Assembly: GCA_964036275.1 (NCBI GenBank)
Contig: OZ038440.1
Location: forward strand, 1,736,001 to 1,800,000
From: Litoditis marina
Taxonomy: Eukaryota > Nematoda > Chromadorea > Rhabditida > Rhabditidae
DNA: 64,000 bases
Direction: 5' to 3'
Shown: piece by piece, positions 32,048 through 44,039 of the stretch
How the letters are laid out: each line of letters begins with the position of its first letter
How positions within the stretch are numbered: the first letter of the stretch is position 1
The notes under the pieces: model-generated
The model's input: the letters and a program-made list of their open reading frames with translations, nothing else
What the model was told of the DNA's origin: nothing
Database searches by the model: none
Program-made: the position numbers and the translations under genes

Positions 32048-32524
32048 CATATATTCCTAATTTAACCTTTTGCAAAATAATTTTGGTATTCTTTTGCAGT
32101 CTTTTTGTAAACTTTCGGTATTTTATAACTTTTGAAAAAACCTTTTGAATAAAGTTTTTTGTACTACAAGTGTGTATATGTTTCATAGTCCAAGAAGGGT
32201 TTCTTTGCCCTCGGTGTATCTGATATTGTTTCGCTAAGAAGCGAAAAATGTGTTTGTGTCGACAATGGAGACCAAATGGTCGACAGAGGAGAGCACAAAG
32301 CCCATTTTTCGCGAAGCGGAAAATATCAGATGTACGGTAAACATTGCGTATTTAGGCGGGAAAAGATGGCGTGGCTGGATAAGAGGTCACAGGGAAAGTC
32401 ATTCCTGTGTTCTTTCTTGCTTTTTGTTGCGGTTTTTATTAGGAGCTCTGAATTATGGTCTTTTAGAGAGTTTTGTCTCAGTGTAGCTTCTAGTTGTTCC
32501 CTTGTAAGTTCGGAAAGTTTAGAC
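32048..32524 (+). repeat. Internal B1-A2 junction of the split direct repeats
   Basis: B1 (32048-32299) ends GAGAGCACAAA and A2 (32300-32524) starts immediately with GCCCATTTTTCGCG. B1 carries AATAAA at 32148-32153, a likely polyadenylation signal for the upstream gag-pol transcript. A C-rich run starts right after A2. Confidence 0.95.
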
Positions 32525-32604
32525 TCCCCCCCCCCCGCCCGCTGCAGGGGAGATGTGATCGATCGTTGTTATCCCATACACTTGCAGACAAGTACAGCGG
32601 CGCA

Positions 32605-34075
32605 ATGTCGACATTGCAAGCTATAGCATCGGAGTTCGGGTTGGGCCATCTGTTCTCGTCAGCCTCGGTTCTCCTGCAGGAGTCGTTAGCTGAGTCAACC
32701 AGACAGTCGTACGCTCGACATTGGGCCGCCTATGAAGAATGGAGAAAGTCGTGGGACCTGCATGAGGACCCAGCGGTCTTCTCCCTCTTTCTAGTCGAAA
32801 AGTCTACTTCGCTCCGAGCAGCGTCTCTGCTAGTGAGTTTTATCGTGTGATCTTCTTTTTTTTTGCTTATTTCAAGTGTTTTTGTAAGTTCGGTTTTTTG
32901 CTTTTTATGTTCATCTCAGTTACGTGCAAAAGCCGGATATCTGCTAAAAGTAAAATAACCTAAAAGGCAATAGGCGACATTTTCCATGCGCATAGTTGGT
33001 TTTTTCCTGATCTCGAATATTCAGCCTCTGGTGTCCGCGTACAACTTTAACACGGAGAACAAGTGGGCAGGTCATCCGGAATGGGCAGTCCTTTTTTCCG
33101 CCATAATCGAGGGAAAAAAGAGGTGGGCAAAATATTTCATTGTCGCTCCGCAGTGATACGTTGACTAAGAATTATTATAATACGTTCAGAATAGTCGCGA
33201 AGGCGTTTCTAGAAGATACGTTCATAGGTACGATTTATAGGTCCGAACCCGCGAAAGCTCCTCTTTTGGCGGCCGAAGCTTCGGAGGTTTCCAAGATCTT
33301 CGCGGCGATCGGGGCCATGAAGGGGTGGTCTGAGGCCAGAAAAGATCGTTCAAAACGAACTCTTTGCCTGCTATACGGCGGGTTTCTGAGGGTATCGGAA
33401 GCCGTGGCCCTGGACTGGGAGTCGGTGCAACTGGCGGAATGTGTAGTCACAATCTTGGTGAAGGTAAAATTCTCTCTATTTTGGCCCCATTCGAGAAATC
33501 AATCTCACTAGGTAGTCCTCAGAACTCTGCGAGTCGTGCAGTTTACAAACGGAAAGTTTTGGGCATCAATAAGGTCGATAAAGCGCTAAAACCTTGCAAG
33601 TTTTTTGTCATGAAAAAATTCAGCCCTAGTTGCGGACTTCTGTCCTTGGTTTTCAAGTGTAGGTCGTCCGAAATAGTACGGTTACCGAGTTGAGTTTGGT
33701 TAACGACAACTTTTCCTTCAGCGATCCAAAAAGGACCAATCCGGAATTGGCGAGAAGGTGTCTTTCTCAATTCCTCCGGACATCGCACACCTGTGGTCGA
33801 TCGGTGGCTCGGGTCCAGTACTGCAATCCCTGACGAAAGGTCGTTGGTCCTCGGGTGGAGTGGGCTCGGAACTGAAACGACTGTGCAAATCGGCGAACGT
33901 GAGAACGTTAACCCCTCACTCCCTTCGCAGAGGAGCAGCTACAGCAGCCGCGGAAAAAGGTGTTCATTTGTCTGTATTGCAATCTCTAGGTCGTTGGCGC
34001 TCAGCCTCATCGGTTACCCCCTACGTTAAGCCTCGGGGTCTTGTTCAAGCCAAGGCGTCCATGTTTCCTTCCTAG
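32605..34075 (+). CDS. Tyrosine recombinase of the PAT-like element, with three introns
   Basis: Catalyses site-specific integration of the circular DNA intermediate in place of a DDE integrase. Exons: 32605-32832, 33025-33122, 33154-33463, 33722-34075; 329 aa, phases consistent. The N-terminal SAM-like core-binding part contains ESTRQSYARHWAAYEEW; in the catalytic domain the first Arg is in GGFLRVSEAVALDW, then HSLRRG (His-x-x-Arg, about 33917), GRWRSAS and the nucleophile Tyr in VTPYVK. All R-HxxR-W-Y positions are present. The second intron would be only 31 nt (33123-33153) and is the weakest junction; reading through it meets a stop. The gene lies between A2 and B2, separated from gag-pol. 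Confidence 0.9.
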
Positions 34076-34357
34076 TGATGCCTCGTGTTCTCTATGTTCT
34101 ATCTCATGTACAATCGTTGTTTCTCGGGTATGAGTCAATCTCGTCACTGTTACTATATGTCGGGGGCTTGCCTAATTTCTGATCTCCGGTTTTATCAGAC
34201 CTAACAGTCGTCCTACAGTTTTACCATTATTAACCATTGTCACATGGTTTTGTACCCGTTCGTTTTATCCGTTTTATCCGCATAAAGTTTTCCTTCCATC
34301 GTCCTCGCGTCGTTCTGCCTCGATCCGGTCACCCGTCCAGCAAGAATACACAGATAC

Positions 34358-34609
34358 CATATATTCCTAATTTAACCTTTTGCAAAATAATTTTGGTATT
34401 CTTTTGCAGTCTTTTTGTAAACTTTCGGTATTTTATAACTTTTGAAAAAACCTTTTGAATAAAGTTTTTTGTACTACAAGTGTGTATATGTTTCATAGTC
34501 CAAGAAGGGTTTCTTTGCCCTCGGTGTATCTGATATTGTTTCGCTAAGAAGCGAAAAATGTGTTTGTGTCGACAATGGAGACCAAATGGTCGACAGAGGA
34601 GAGCACAAA
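34358..34609 (+). repeat. Split direct repeat B2
   Basis: Same 252-bp length as B1 and apparently identical; begins CATATATTCCTAATTTAACC and ends GAGAGCACAAA. It carries AATAAA, which would polyadenylate the recombinase transcript. Confidence 0.95.
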
Positions 34610-35574
34610 CTTCTTTGTCCGCGGCTGCTCACAACTATTGGCCCCATATGGAGAAGCTAGTCCTAATAATCAACTTCTCGTATTACATGTATTGTGAAAG
34701 GTTGTATTTGCATCTATTCTATAGTGTTCATTTTGAGTGCAGCATTTGTATTTGAGTGTTCCATAGAGCATGACTAAAGCGGATTTTGAAACCTGATACC
34801 TGATTTACTCTAAGTTCAAAACTTTTTTGAATAGTATGTGTCGCAACTTGCTTGTACTTGTAAAATTATTTGCGCATGATTCGCTTTTACTTTAATCTGC
34901 TGGGAAACATCATTCCGGATTGAGTAGTGGAAGATATTCCTATGAATTTCAAATGCCCTCCCCTATAATATGGTTTCTAAAGATTACTACGAAACTCTCG
35001 TCTTGCTATTATGCTCCCCAACACCCCAACTTGTTCAGAAAACTGAGGGCTAGTGGTACTTATTGACTCTCGAGTTGTTTTTATCCCGACACCTGTATTT
35101 TGCTGGATTTTGCGAGTTATGTTTGTTTTGCTCAGATACTTATCGCTTATCGCCTTTCATTTACGATCCGTGATCCGTTTTACCGAGCTCATTCACCTAA
35201 TCATATGTCTTATCCCTCATCTGGTGTTCCTATGTGTTAGATGACCTTCCTTTCTCTGGTCATAAACTGGCATTGTTGCAAAATAGAAAGAGTCATAACT
35301 CGCTCCAGTTTTATAACGTGGGAATCACACTATTCTAGTAGTAGCATGTTAGAGCGTATAGCTAGGTTAGGTTGTCTGATCCATTTCTACATCTTCACTC
35401 GCCGTGTCTTGAAGTTTTGAAACGATCTATTTTGTAAAAATTGTTCTTATTGACTCGTTTATTTTCTGGTTTTCTCTGTTGTTTCTTTGTTGACCTAGTT
35501 CATCGTGTTTCTGTTTCAGTACTGTGTTAGCAGGACTCAATTCAAGCTCAGTTTCTTGGGAATAGCGTATTGCA
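34610..35574. promoter_or_regulatory. Upstream region of the Vasa-like gene
   Basis: No coding sequence is supported. CTGTTTCAG ending at 35519, 55 bp before the ATG, is a good trans-splice acceptor candidate for the 5' end of the mRNA. The promoter must lie between here and the retroelement end at 34609, a distance under 1 kb, so the element may sit in or near regulatory DNA. Confidence 0.4.
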
Positions 35575-36975
35575 ATGGGATTCGACGCTCCTAGTAGCTA
35601 CAATAGTCGCTCGTAAGTTGTTCAACCAAAAACTGTAGTTTCTCACTGCTTACAATCATTGTTTACAGTTTGCCTCAACTAAAGGAAAGAGTACGAGAAC
35701 TTAACTGTAGATAGTTTTGAGTGAAGTTGACTGTCGCTGCGCAATAACGTACACGTTGTTGTGTATTCACAGCCTAGTAAAGTTGTCAGAATAGCTAGAA
35801 AACATGAAAATGTGTCTGTTTTCAATGCAAAACATGAATTATCACGTCTTTCAATCTGACACGGACTCTTTTTTTGTCGAGTAGTCGGACCTTACTGGTG
35901 TATGTGAATAGTTTGGTCCTCAGAGCTTCAGATTACCTCTATAATAATTGATTTGTTTCAGGGACAGTCGTGGTGGAGGCGGCTTTGGTAATACGAGAGG
36001 AGGTTGGTGCATGAGATAGCGCTTGGTTTTTTTTATAAGTTGAAATACGTACATATTCGGTCCGAAGTATGATTTTATTGAATACTTCACTCTTCTGATT
36101 CTCCTTACATTTCTCTAGTTCTTGGTTTGACCAACTAATATTTGGAGTTCGGGTTTCGGCTCATCTCCATTGTTCATTCTCTGTTTGCTTCATCTTCATA
36201 CCCCCAGTAAAGTTGACCGATTAGACAGGAACATTTGGGAAACGGTCTCCCTTTTTGTAAACTTTGGAAATGGTTATATTTGTGGTGCAAATCTATAAAA
36301 AGTTTCGTAGTTGAATCGGAAAACGGATTATTTCTTGAAGAAAGTTCACCTTTCCTGTCGTAGGTTCTGACGAATCTCGCTCTGGCTCTCGCTTCGGTAT
36401 GCCGGGAAGTCGTTCTGGCGGAGGGGGAGGTGGTCGAAACTCTCAATACGGTTAGTGCTCATACGTGAGAACGTGAGATGACTTTGTTTTTGTTTATCAC
36501 GGAAATTGATTCAGGGGTGACCATAGGTTGCACGTTGTACGCTGTGCAACTTTTCAAAAGGGAGAGTGGTCATCCCTGAATTGATTGGGGTGTTAAAAAA
36601 ACAAACTACAAACAGGGTGGAGTTTTAGCCAACTGCTGTTGCAATTGGGGGAGTTCAATCTTCAAAATCTCGATTTTCATTATTTTAAGAAAAGCGGTTG
36701 ATTGATTTAATGAATTGAAATTTAATGATTTAATGATTGAACTCGTTTTTAGATTTGAACACGTGATTACATGATATTGAAAATCGATTATTTTGCAAAA
36801 ATAGACAGATTTTGACGTTTTTGGCGGAAAAGTAGTTCGTTTTGAATTTTTCTGACTGGTTTTCTTCACACTGATCTAGAATGATCGGGAACTATTTCGC
36901 AGTGCAACTTCAAAATAGTCAGAATAGAACTTCTGATGCAGTGTTTAGAACCAAGAATATGAAAGTGCAGTAATT

Positions 36976-37067
<92 letters not shown>

Positions 37068-40000
37068 TTATATACTGTGAAAACTTTCAGAAGACGATGG
37101 TCGACAGCAGCCGTACCGAGATGGACCTCCAGCGCAGTCCGGACCGCCCGCAGGTTTGAAACTTGTTTTCCCCTTGTTCACCTACACTATGGTTTTTAAA
37201 GTCGAACTCGACTCAACAAAACTCGAACTGTTGAACTCGATTAACAACCCGAACATACACACTGCACTGGTTTATGGTGCAAAGTATTAATCATTTACAC
37301 GCAGTTATCCATTCTGTTTGAGGAAATATCTGTGTTGCCTGTTCCTGAGAATCACAAAACTAGTTTTTTTTTTACATTTGAACTATTTAGGTAAATATTG
37401 TGTCGATTTATAAATAATCAATTGGGTGCTGGTTTCTCAGAACCACTGTAATAATGTACTGTTTGTGCAGGGCTCCGTCACTACAAAGATGAGGGGGATA
37501 GTTATCAGGAGAGAGACGCAGGTTTGATATTGTTTACTTTGACGAGTTGAATTTCTCAAATCCCCTTGGGGTCATCTCATATATACATGTTGAGTTGTTG
37601 AGGAATCAAGTTGTATTGTTCAAATCGAAGTACTCGTGTTTTCCTCAAAATGATCGTTAGAATGGCTTTGGATTGTAGATTTGTTCGTTTTCAGGGTTTG
37701 GTCGCGGTGGCGGCTCACGTTCGGCAGGACCTCGTCGTGAAAGGTAATACATAAAAAGGTTCAAATTGAATTTTCTTATTGAAAATGGAGATTTGTCGTG
37801 TTTGCGGTAGTTGGATCGATGCCGCTGTTATCATATGTATATATACTGCAAGAACACAGACAAAAAACGTGGCCAAAACGATTTGAGTCAGCTTGAATAT
37901 TTTTTGCTCGAACGTATTTCTTGTTTCTTCTTGGATTCAAATCATCTTTGCAGGGACGGCGGCAATAACTTCGGACGTGATCGCGACGGTGGTCACGAGG
38001 AAAAGGAAAGGCGAGTGTTTTCGCGGTTCTCCCTAGTTGTAGAGTTATTTCAGTTTCGCTTTGATATGTTTTTCTCTAGTGGAATTACCGGTTACACAGT
38101 TACACTAAGACAACTGTCAATTTCATTCAGTCTTGTGCGTATGTAAACGTAGACGTATGGGGGATGAGTATAGCTCAGTTATAGTTGGAAGTAGATACAC
38201 GTTATATTACGAATTTCGCCCGAAATTTGATGGGATCAAACTACAAACACAGCGTATTAAAGCAACATACACCCTACCGGCTTATTTTGATTTGGAGAGA
38301 TGGAATCATTTAACGAAGTTGCAGTTTGACTACGAAACACAGAAGAACACAGGAACGGTTGGAATCGTTTAACGATGTCTATTTCAGGTTCCCTGGTCCG
38401 CCTGCCGGTCGTTTCGGTCGAGATAGAGACGATGGATTCTCGTCGGGACCCCCTCCTCGCTCGCAGTTCGGAGAGCCGCCCAGTCATCGGGGTGGTCCAC
38501 CGGCCGGTGAGAATAGTTACATACATCAGTAATCAGCTTTATTCATTTTTAGTAACTGTTTTTATTTCGCTGTTAAAGAAGGACGATTATGTGGTCCAAT
38601 CGCAACGGTTCAGTACTTTAAACTGCAATACATTTTTCAATTGCAGTTTAAAGGACCGTTGACACGAGATTGGTCCACATTATCGTCCTTCTTTAACACA
38701 CCAAACGATTAGATTAGATATTGTCGAAGATTCAAGGTGGAATTTTGTGTTTTTGAATAGCACTGACTAACTTTTTGGGGTTGCCCATACTTACTATTTT
38801 TGCCTCGATTTGGATCTATTTCACGTATGACATGAAGTTTGCATTGTTTAGGCGGAGGTTATGAGATGGAGGCTTCATCGTTTGGTGGCAGAGGAGGAGG
38901 TCGCGGCGGATACAATGAGGAGCGCGGGGGTCGGTTCGACGATCGGGGTGGTCGGCCGGATGATAGGGCAGGTCGAGCTCCCTTTCCCAACTCGCAGAGA
39001 ACACCAGGTGAGACATGAGCCCCTACCACAGTGAAGTGGTCCGAATAGTCAGAAAAATGCAAGAAACGCTTTAATTAACCACATAATCGAAGAAGTTTGC
39101 GAATAGCTCGTTCATTAAACCCACAGTAATCGATAAGGGAATGGGTGGTACTGAAAAAGTCAAGTTGGAGCATCGGTGTCGGTGTAGCATGACAGTTCGG
39201 TGAGATCCGGACAAATTGGTTGGATGTTGTATCTTGGATGAGAACGTGTAAAAGAGAGTATATAAAAGGAGGGCAGAATGGGAAACTAGCTTAGGTACCC
39301 CGGGGTACCTCAGCATAACGTTGAGCGCGCCAAAGCAGCCTAAAACATGTGAACCGTATGCAAATTCGGTGTGTTAGTTTGAACAAACAAACATTTGAAC
39401 TTCCATATTATATTAGCTTTCCTTTCTGTCCCCCTTCAAAATGGCTTGTAGCATATTGAATACAAACTGTGTTCTAGCGTTCGATACAAGTGGAAGTGAG
39501 CGAGCATATCGTGGAAATGGCGGTGGTTTCCCCGACTCGAATGACGTGAGAGGACCGAGTGGCGGGGGAAGGGGATTCCCCGCTGGCGAAGACCGGGGAC
39601 GAGGTGGGATAGTATTCACTTGTACTTTGTAGTTTGATCTGACACATTTATGTCATGGATTTTTTATATTATGTAATTGATATAGATAGTATTCACTAAT
39701 TCACTCGTAGTTTTTGGTTTGATCTGACACATGTTTTCGGAATTTGGTCTAGTATTAACGGGGACCCAACTGGAAACTGCCCGTTTTTCTTAGAGAGGGG
39801 CTGTTACACTAGTTCGTGAACTCTCTGACTATATTGCTGGTAGTCTAGATCAATGTTTCTGTTTGAGTTGTTTTCTTGGTTGTGTGTGACCTCTTCTTGC
39901 TAGGAAATCGTTAGAAAGCTTCAATTTTAAGTTAGGAATAGAACAAGATTTGAATTAATCGATCTCACTAGATACGAGTAAATGATGTCCGTTTAGACTT

Positions 40001-43000
40001 TGGCGGTGGTCGTGGAGGTGGAGCTCCTCGAAACGACGGGGGATTCGGCGGCGGCTATCAAGGTGAACACGCGTTTTTCGCTCCTTCGATACATGTACCA
40101 GAAAGGTGTGACTAAGCTACAAAAAGTAAGCCGTTTTCAGATGTGAACACGTGAAAATTTACAATTTTTCATCGAAGGTAGACCGATTTTCATGTTTTCG
40201 GCTGAAAAGTAGTCCGTTTTTCGAATTTTTCTGACTGTGCGGACAACCTTGCTGGTGTATGGATACATGTACCAGAAAGGTGTGACTACACACCCCAGTA
40301 AATTTGTCCGAATAGCCGAGAAAAAAAACCAAAAACGGATTATTTCTTCGCCGAAAACGAGAAAATCAGGAAACGAGAAAGAAATTTTTGTCGAGTATTA
40401 GGACAACTGTACTGGGGTGTGTTTGTATACTGATTTGCCTAAGATCCGTAGATCGGAACCGTATTCATAATTCATACCCGATACTCTGGACCCACAAGCC
40501 CAGAACATATCCAGGTAGCATCATGATTCCATGATGACTCCTATCTTTTTTGAGACGCAACAAATAGTCGTTTTCTCAAGTTCCGAGCCTATCAACTGTT
40601 GCATCCAGAAAATATGGTCATTTTTACACGCGTTTGCTTTCACTTCGGAAATCAGAACCGATCCACTCTTTTCATGAGTATTTGTCGCTGCAAAAGAAAA
40701 CGTTTATTCGGTGATTTAGTTTTCTTTTTCTGTGTTCTGTCAAACAATTGCTATTTCAGATTCCGGTTCAAAGTTCGGCAACAACAGCTCGTTCGGAAGA
40801 CCCGCTGGCTTCAACGATAATCAGGGACCCGGAGGATTCAACGGTGCCCCCAAGAACGACGGCGGCTTCGGCGCCCCCTCCAATGACGGTGGATTTGCGG
40901 CTCCTGACAGATTCGGCAATTCAGGCGGATTCGCAAGTGGCCCGTCGTCAGCCTTTGGCGGTGGTGGCTCTGGATTCGCAAGTGGTGGCGGCGGAAGCAG
41001 TTTTGGCGGCGGTCGCGGTGGCGGCTTCGGTTCACGTGGAGGAGGGCGTGGAGGAGGCGCAGGTGACCTTTTGACCTACTCGCATTCTTACTCGTTATGG
41101 AATCCCGGGTTACTGACTGACTATGACTTACTTACACCCACAACCCACTTACGTAGATGAACGAACGTAGATATTAGTCGCCTTTTGCGAAGGGCCGCGA
41201 TATCGTGGCTGAAAAAGGATGGAGAGGGTCACGGGAATTACTGACAATGATTATGTTATGATTTTCAAAAGTGTAGACTGTTTGGTTGAACGAGTTTCGA
41301 GTACATATTGGAAATATCATTACAACATGGTGCTTTTTCGTCTACATGCTGACCCATTGCATTTACAGGTGGCGGCGGACGTGGTTGCTACAATTGCGGA
41401 GAAGAGGGTCACCGAGCCAACGAATGCTCTGCGCCTAGACGTAAGTATCAACTTCACGTTTTTTTATCCCGCTGTTCATTCTGCAAGACTGTTCACAGCC
41501 CATACAACAGTGTTGAAGACACGAATTAGTGAGGTGTGACTATTCCACAGAAAGGGAAAAGTTATTCGATAGATAACCGTGAAAATACATGATTTTGCAT
41601 CAAAATAGGTCAATTATTCCGATATTGACGAAACTCGTTTTTTTATGTTTTACGGCTATTCGGTCAACTTTACTGATGTATGGTTGCAGAGGGACGTGGC
41701 GGTTCATTCGGATTATCGGTTTGGGGTAGAGGCGAAATGTACGATATGCATTTTTTCTTAACTGTACATCACACTGTAACTACATTATATTGGAGCATTA
41801 TATTTGCAGAGGAACGCGGCGGTGGCGGTGGTGGTCGAGGTGGCTACGGAGGTGCCTTCAACGACGGCGGCTTCGAATACGATGGGGTATGTTTGCTTAT
41901 GTGATCATTTGTTGTTTTAAGTGGCTTTGTTTACGCAGTAATCATTCATAATTTCACATAGGTTATACCCCCAGTAAGCAAGAAAACGGGCTTTTCTCCG
42001 AAAACAAGAGAGTTTGTACATTTTTGATGCAAAGTGATCAATTTTCACGTGTTCAAACCTACAAACAGAGTTCGTTTTGTCGAAAAGTTGGTTCATGATC
42101 AAGTCAGCTTTCAGGTTCAGTCGATTTTGTGGCATGTGACATATATATTAATTTTTTACAGGGTTCTATGTCGTTCAGTCGTGGTGGAATGGATGGCTAC
42201 GGTATGTTTTCAAATGGTTATTGGAATCCGAGTAATGTTGAAAGTTTTTTGCCCGCTACTCATGGTGCTTAGCCACTAATTGGCGTGACAACACAAATTT
42301 ACTCTTATTCAGCATTCAGCAGCAGTAAGTGTATTTTTGAACACGATACTTTTCATATTACTATTTTGCATTCTAGTTAAATAATAATAACAAAGCATTC
42401 TTTCGCATTCATCTGATTTTTGTTCAGATCCGGAGAAGATGGCTCCCCGTGGCTGGATGCCCGAAACGGCTAATGTGGAGGATCAGTTTGCTCAGGACCG
42501 CAAACGGGCCCAGCAGTTCGATGATCTCGAGGAGCCCGAGGTCATTGTCACCGGCGGCAAGAATCCCAATGCACCGAAGCTACAGTATGTTTCTCGTTCG
42601 AATTCGAATTCTAAATTTTCTGTTCTGGGAAAGAGGGTACTGTACATACACCAGTTGACTTTTGTGAGCGCCCTCCCTCCATGAGACCTGATGTCTTACA
42701 ACAGGGTCACATCTTACCTAGTTGTCTAAAAAACGGTGTATTTGGTCGAGACCCAAATTGTTGACTACCGATGTTTCAAATTTACAAATTTTGTAACCCG
42801 ATTTTTCAAAAAAAAAATCTTGTTGGGAAAACGTCGGCTGGTGTATGGTACTGTAGCGAACATGTTTAGCCCCACGGAACCAAATTTCCAGTCATCGTCA
42901 ATTGAGCTTCGTTTTCTGTGAGTTGGATTGCTCGTGGAATGTTTTGTACATGGGGGCGGACGTGAGGTGCACGTTCTGTTTTTATAAAAGAAGAATTGTT

Positions 43001-43982
43001 ATTGTATAGTAAAAAAGTGAAAATCGAGAGGGTTGCAGCTATTATGAGTTTGCTTTTTCAACAATTCATCCATTTTGTGTCTTCAGATCGTGGGAGAATT
43101 CCCCGCTGAACGAGCATCTCATCCGAACTGTGACCGAAAAATGTGGCTTCAACAAAGTTCGCCCGATTCAAGCGGCCACTATTCCACAGGTTGGATTATA
43201 GTTATGGCTTAGAATTACAATTACAACATCTGATTGGTCTTTATAGGAACTTTTAAACATGAAGACAGTCGAAGTTAAGTGATTAATTCCGAATTTGATA
43301 TGTTCCCTCCATTCGAGGCTTGAAAACCTCCTCTTATTGGTTTTATGGTTTCTGAGCTCACCATCTGGCAATGTACAATACAAATGTTTCACTGCCGAAA
43401 ACATGGGACCACTTAATAGTTTCAAGATAACAGTCGAAACTATATTTTAATAGTTATATTAATGTGCTCAGTAAATATGAATTACATCTATAATGTTCTA
43501 GTGACATATTTTGTTCAAATAAATAACATATTTTATATTTTACTATTTCTAGATTCTGAATGGCGAAGACGTGCGAGGTCACGCAGAGACTGGAGGTGGA
43601 AAGACACTGGCCTTCGTTCTTCCCATCATGCACAGGGTCAGTTCATACTACAGTAAAGTTGACAGAATAGCCACGAAAATACAAAAACGGCTTTTTCGTC
43701 AATATCGGCAGAGTTCACTATGTTTGAAGCAAAATCATGAATCTTCACGAATATGTAATGAAAAATGGTCTCTTATTTGTAGGGTTTGATAGTAGATAGT
43801 TTAGGATTCATTTATCAACTTTACTTAGTTTGAGTTCTAGTCTCGCATGCACATGAATTGATTGCAGAGGGTCGCCTTTAAATTGAAGGAGAAGAGGATG
43901 AGATATATGATTGATTGTCACGGTTCTACTTGTATTGAATTATCAAAGAAAAATGGGAGATTATAGTGTTTGAATAAATAAA

Positions 43983-44039
<57 letters not shown>

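Larger units (their letters stand above)
28737..34609 (+). mobile_element. Full-length DIRS/PAT-like tyrosine-recombinase retrotransposon
   Basis: A 5,873-bp element with split direct repeats in the order A1 (28737-28961), gag, RT-RNase H, B1 (32048-32299), A2 (32300-32524), tyrosine recombinase, B2 (34358-34609). A copies are 225 bp and B copies 252 bp and look identical by eye, so the element is young. B1 and A2 abut directly, as in the circular junction of PAT-type elements. No target duplication is visible, as expected for recombinase-mediated insertion. All three coding regions are open with catalytic motifs present. It lies between LETM1 and the Vasa-like gene, disrupting neither. Confidence 0.93.

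Noticed and set aside
36975..37199. Tyr-Ile repeat protein
   Set aside because: Translation of a (TA)n microsatellite inside an intron.
39293..39308. GGTACCCCGGGGTACC perfect palindrome
   Set aside because: A 16-bp isolated palindrome in an intron with no second copy; too little to call an element or a site.
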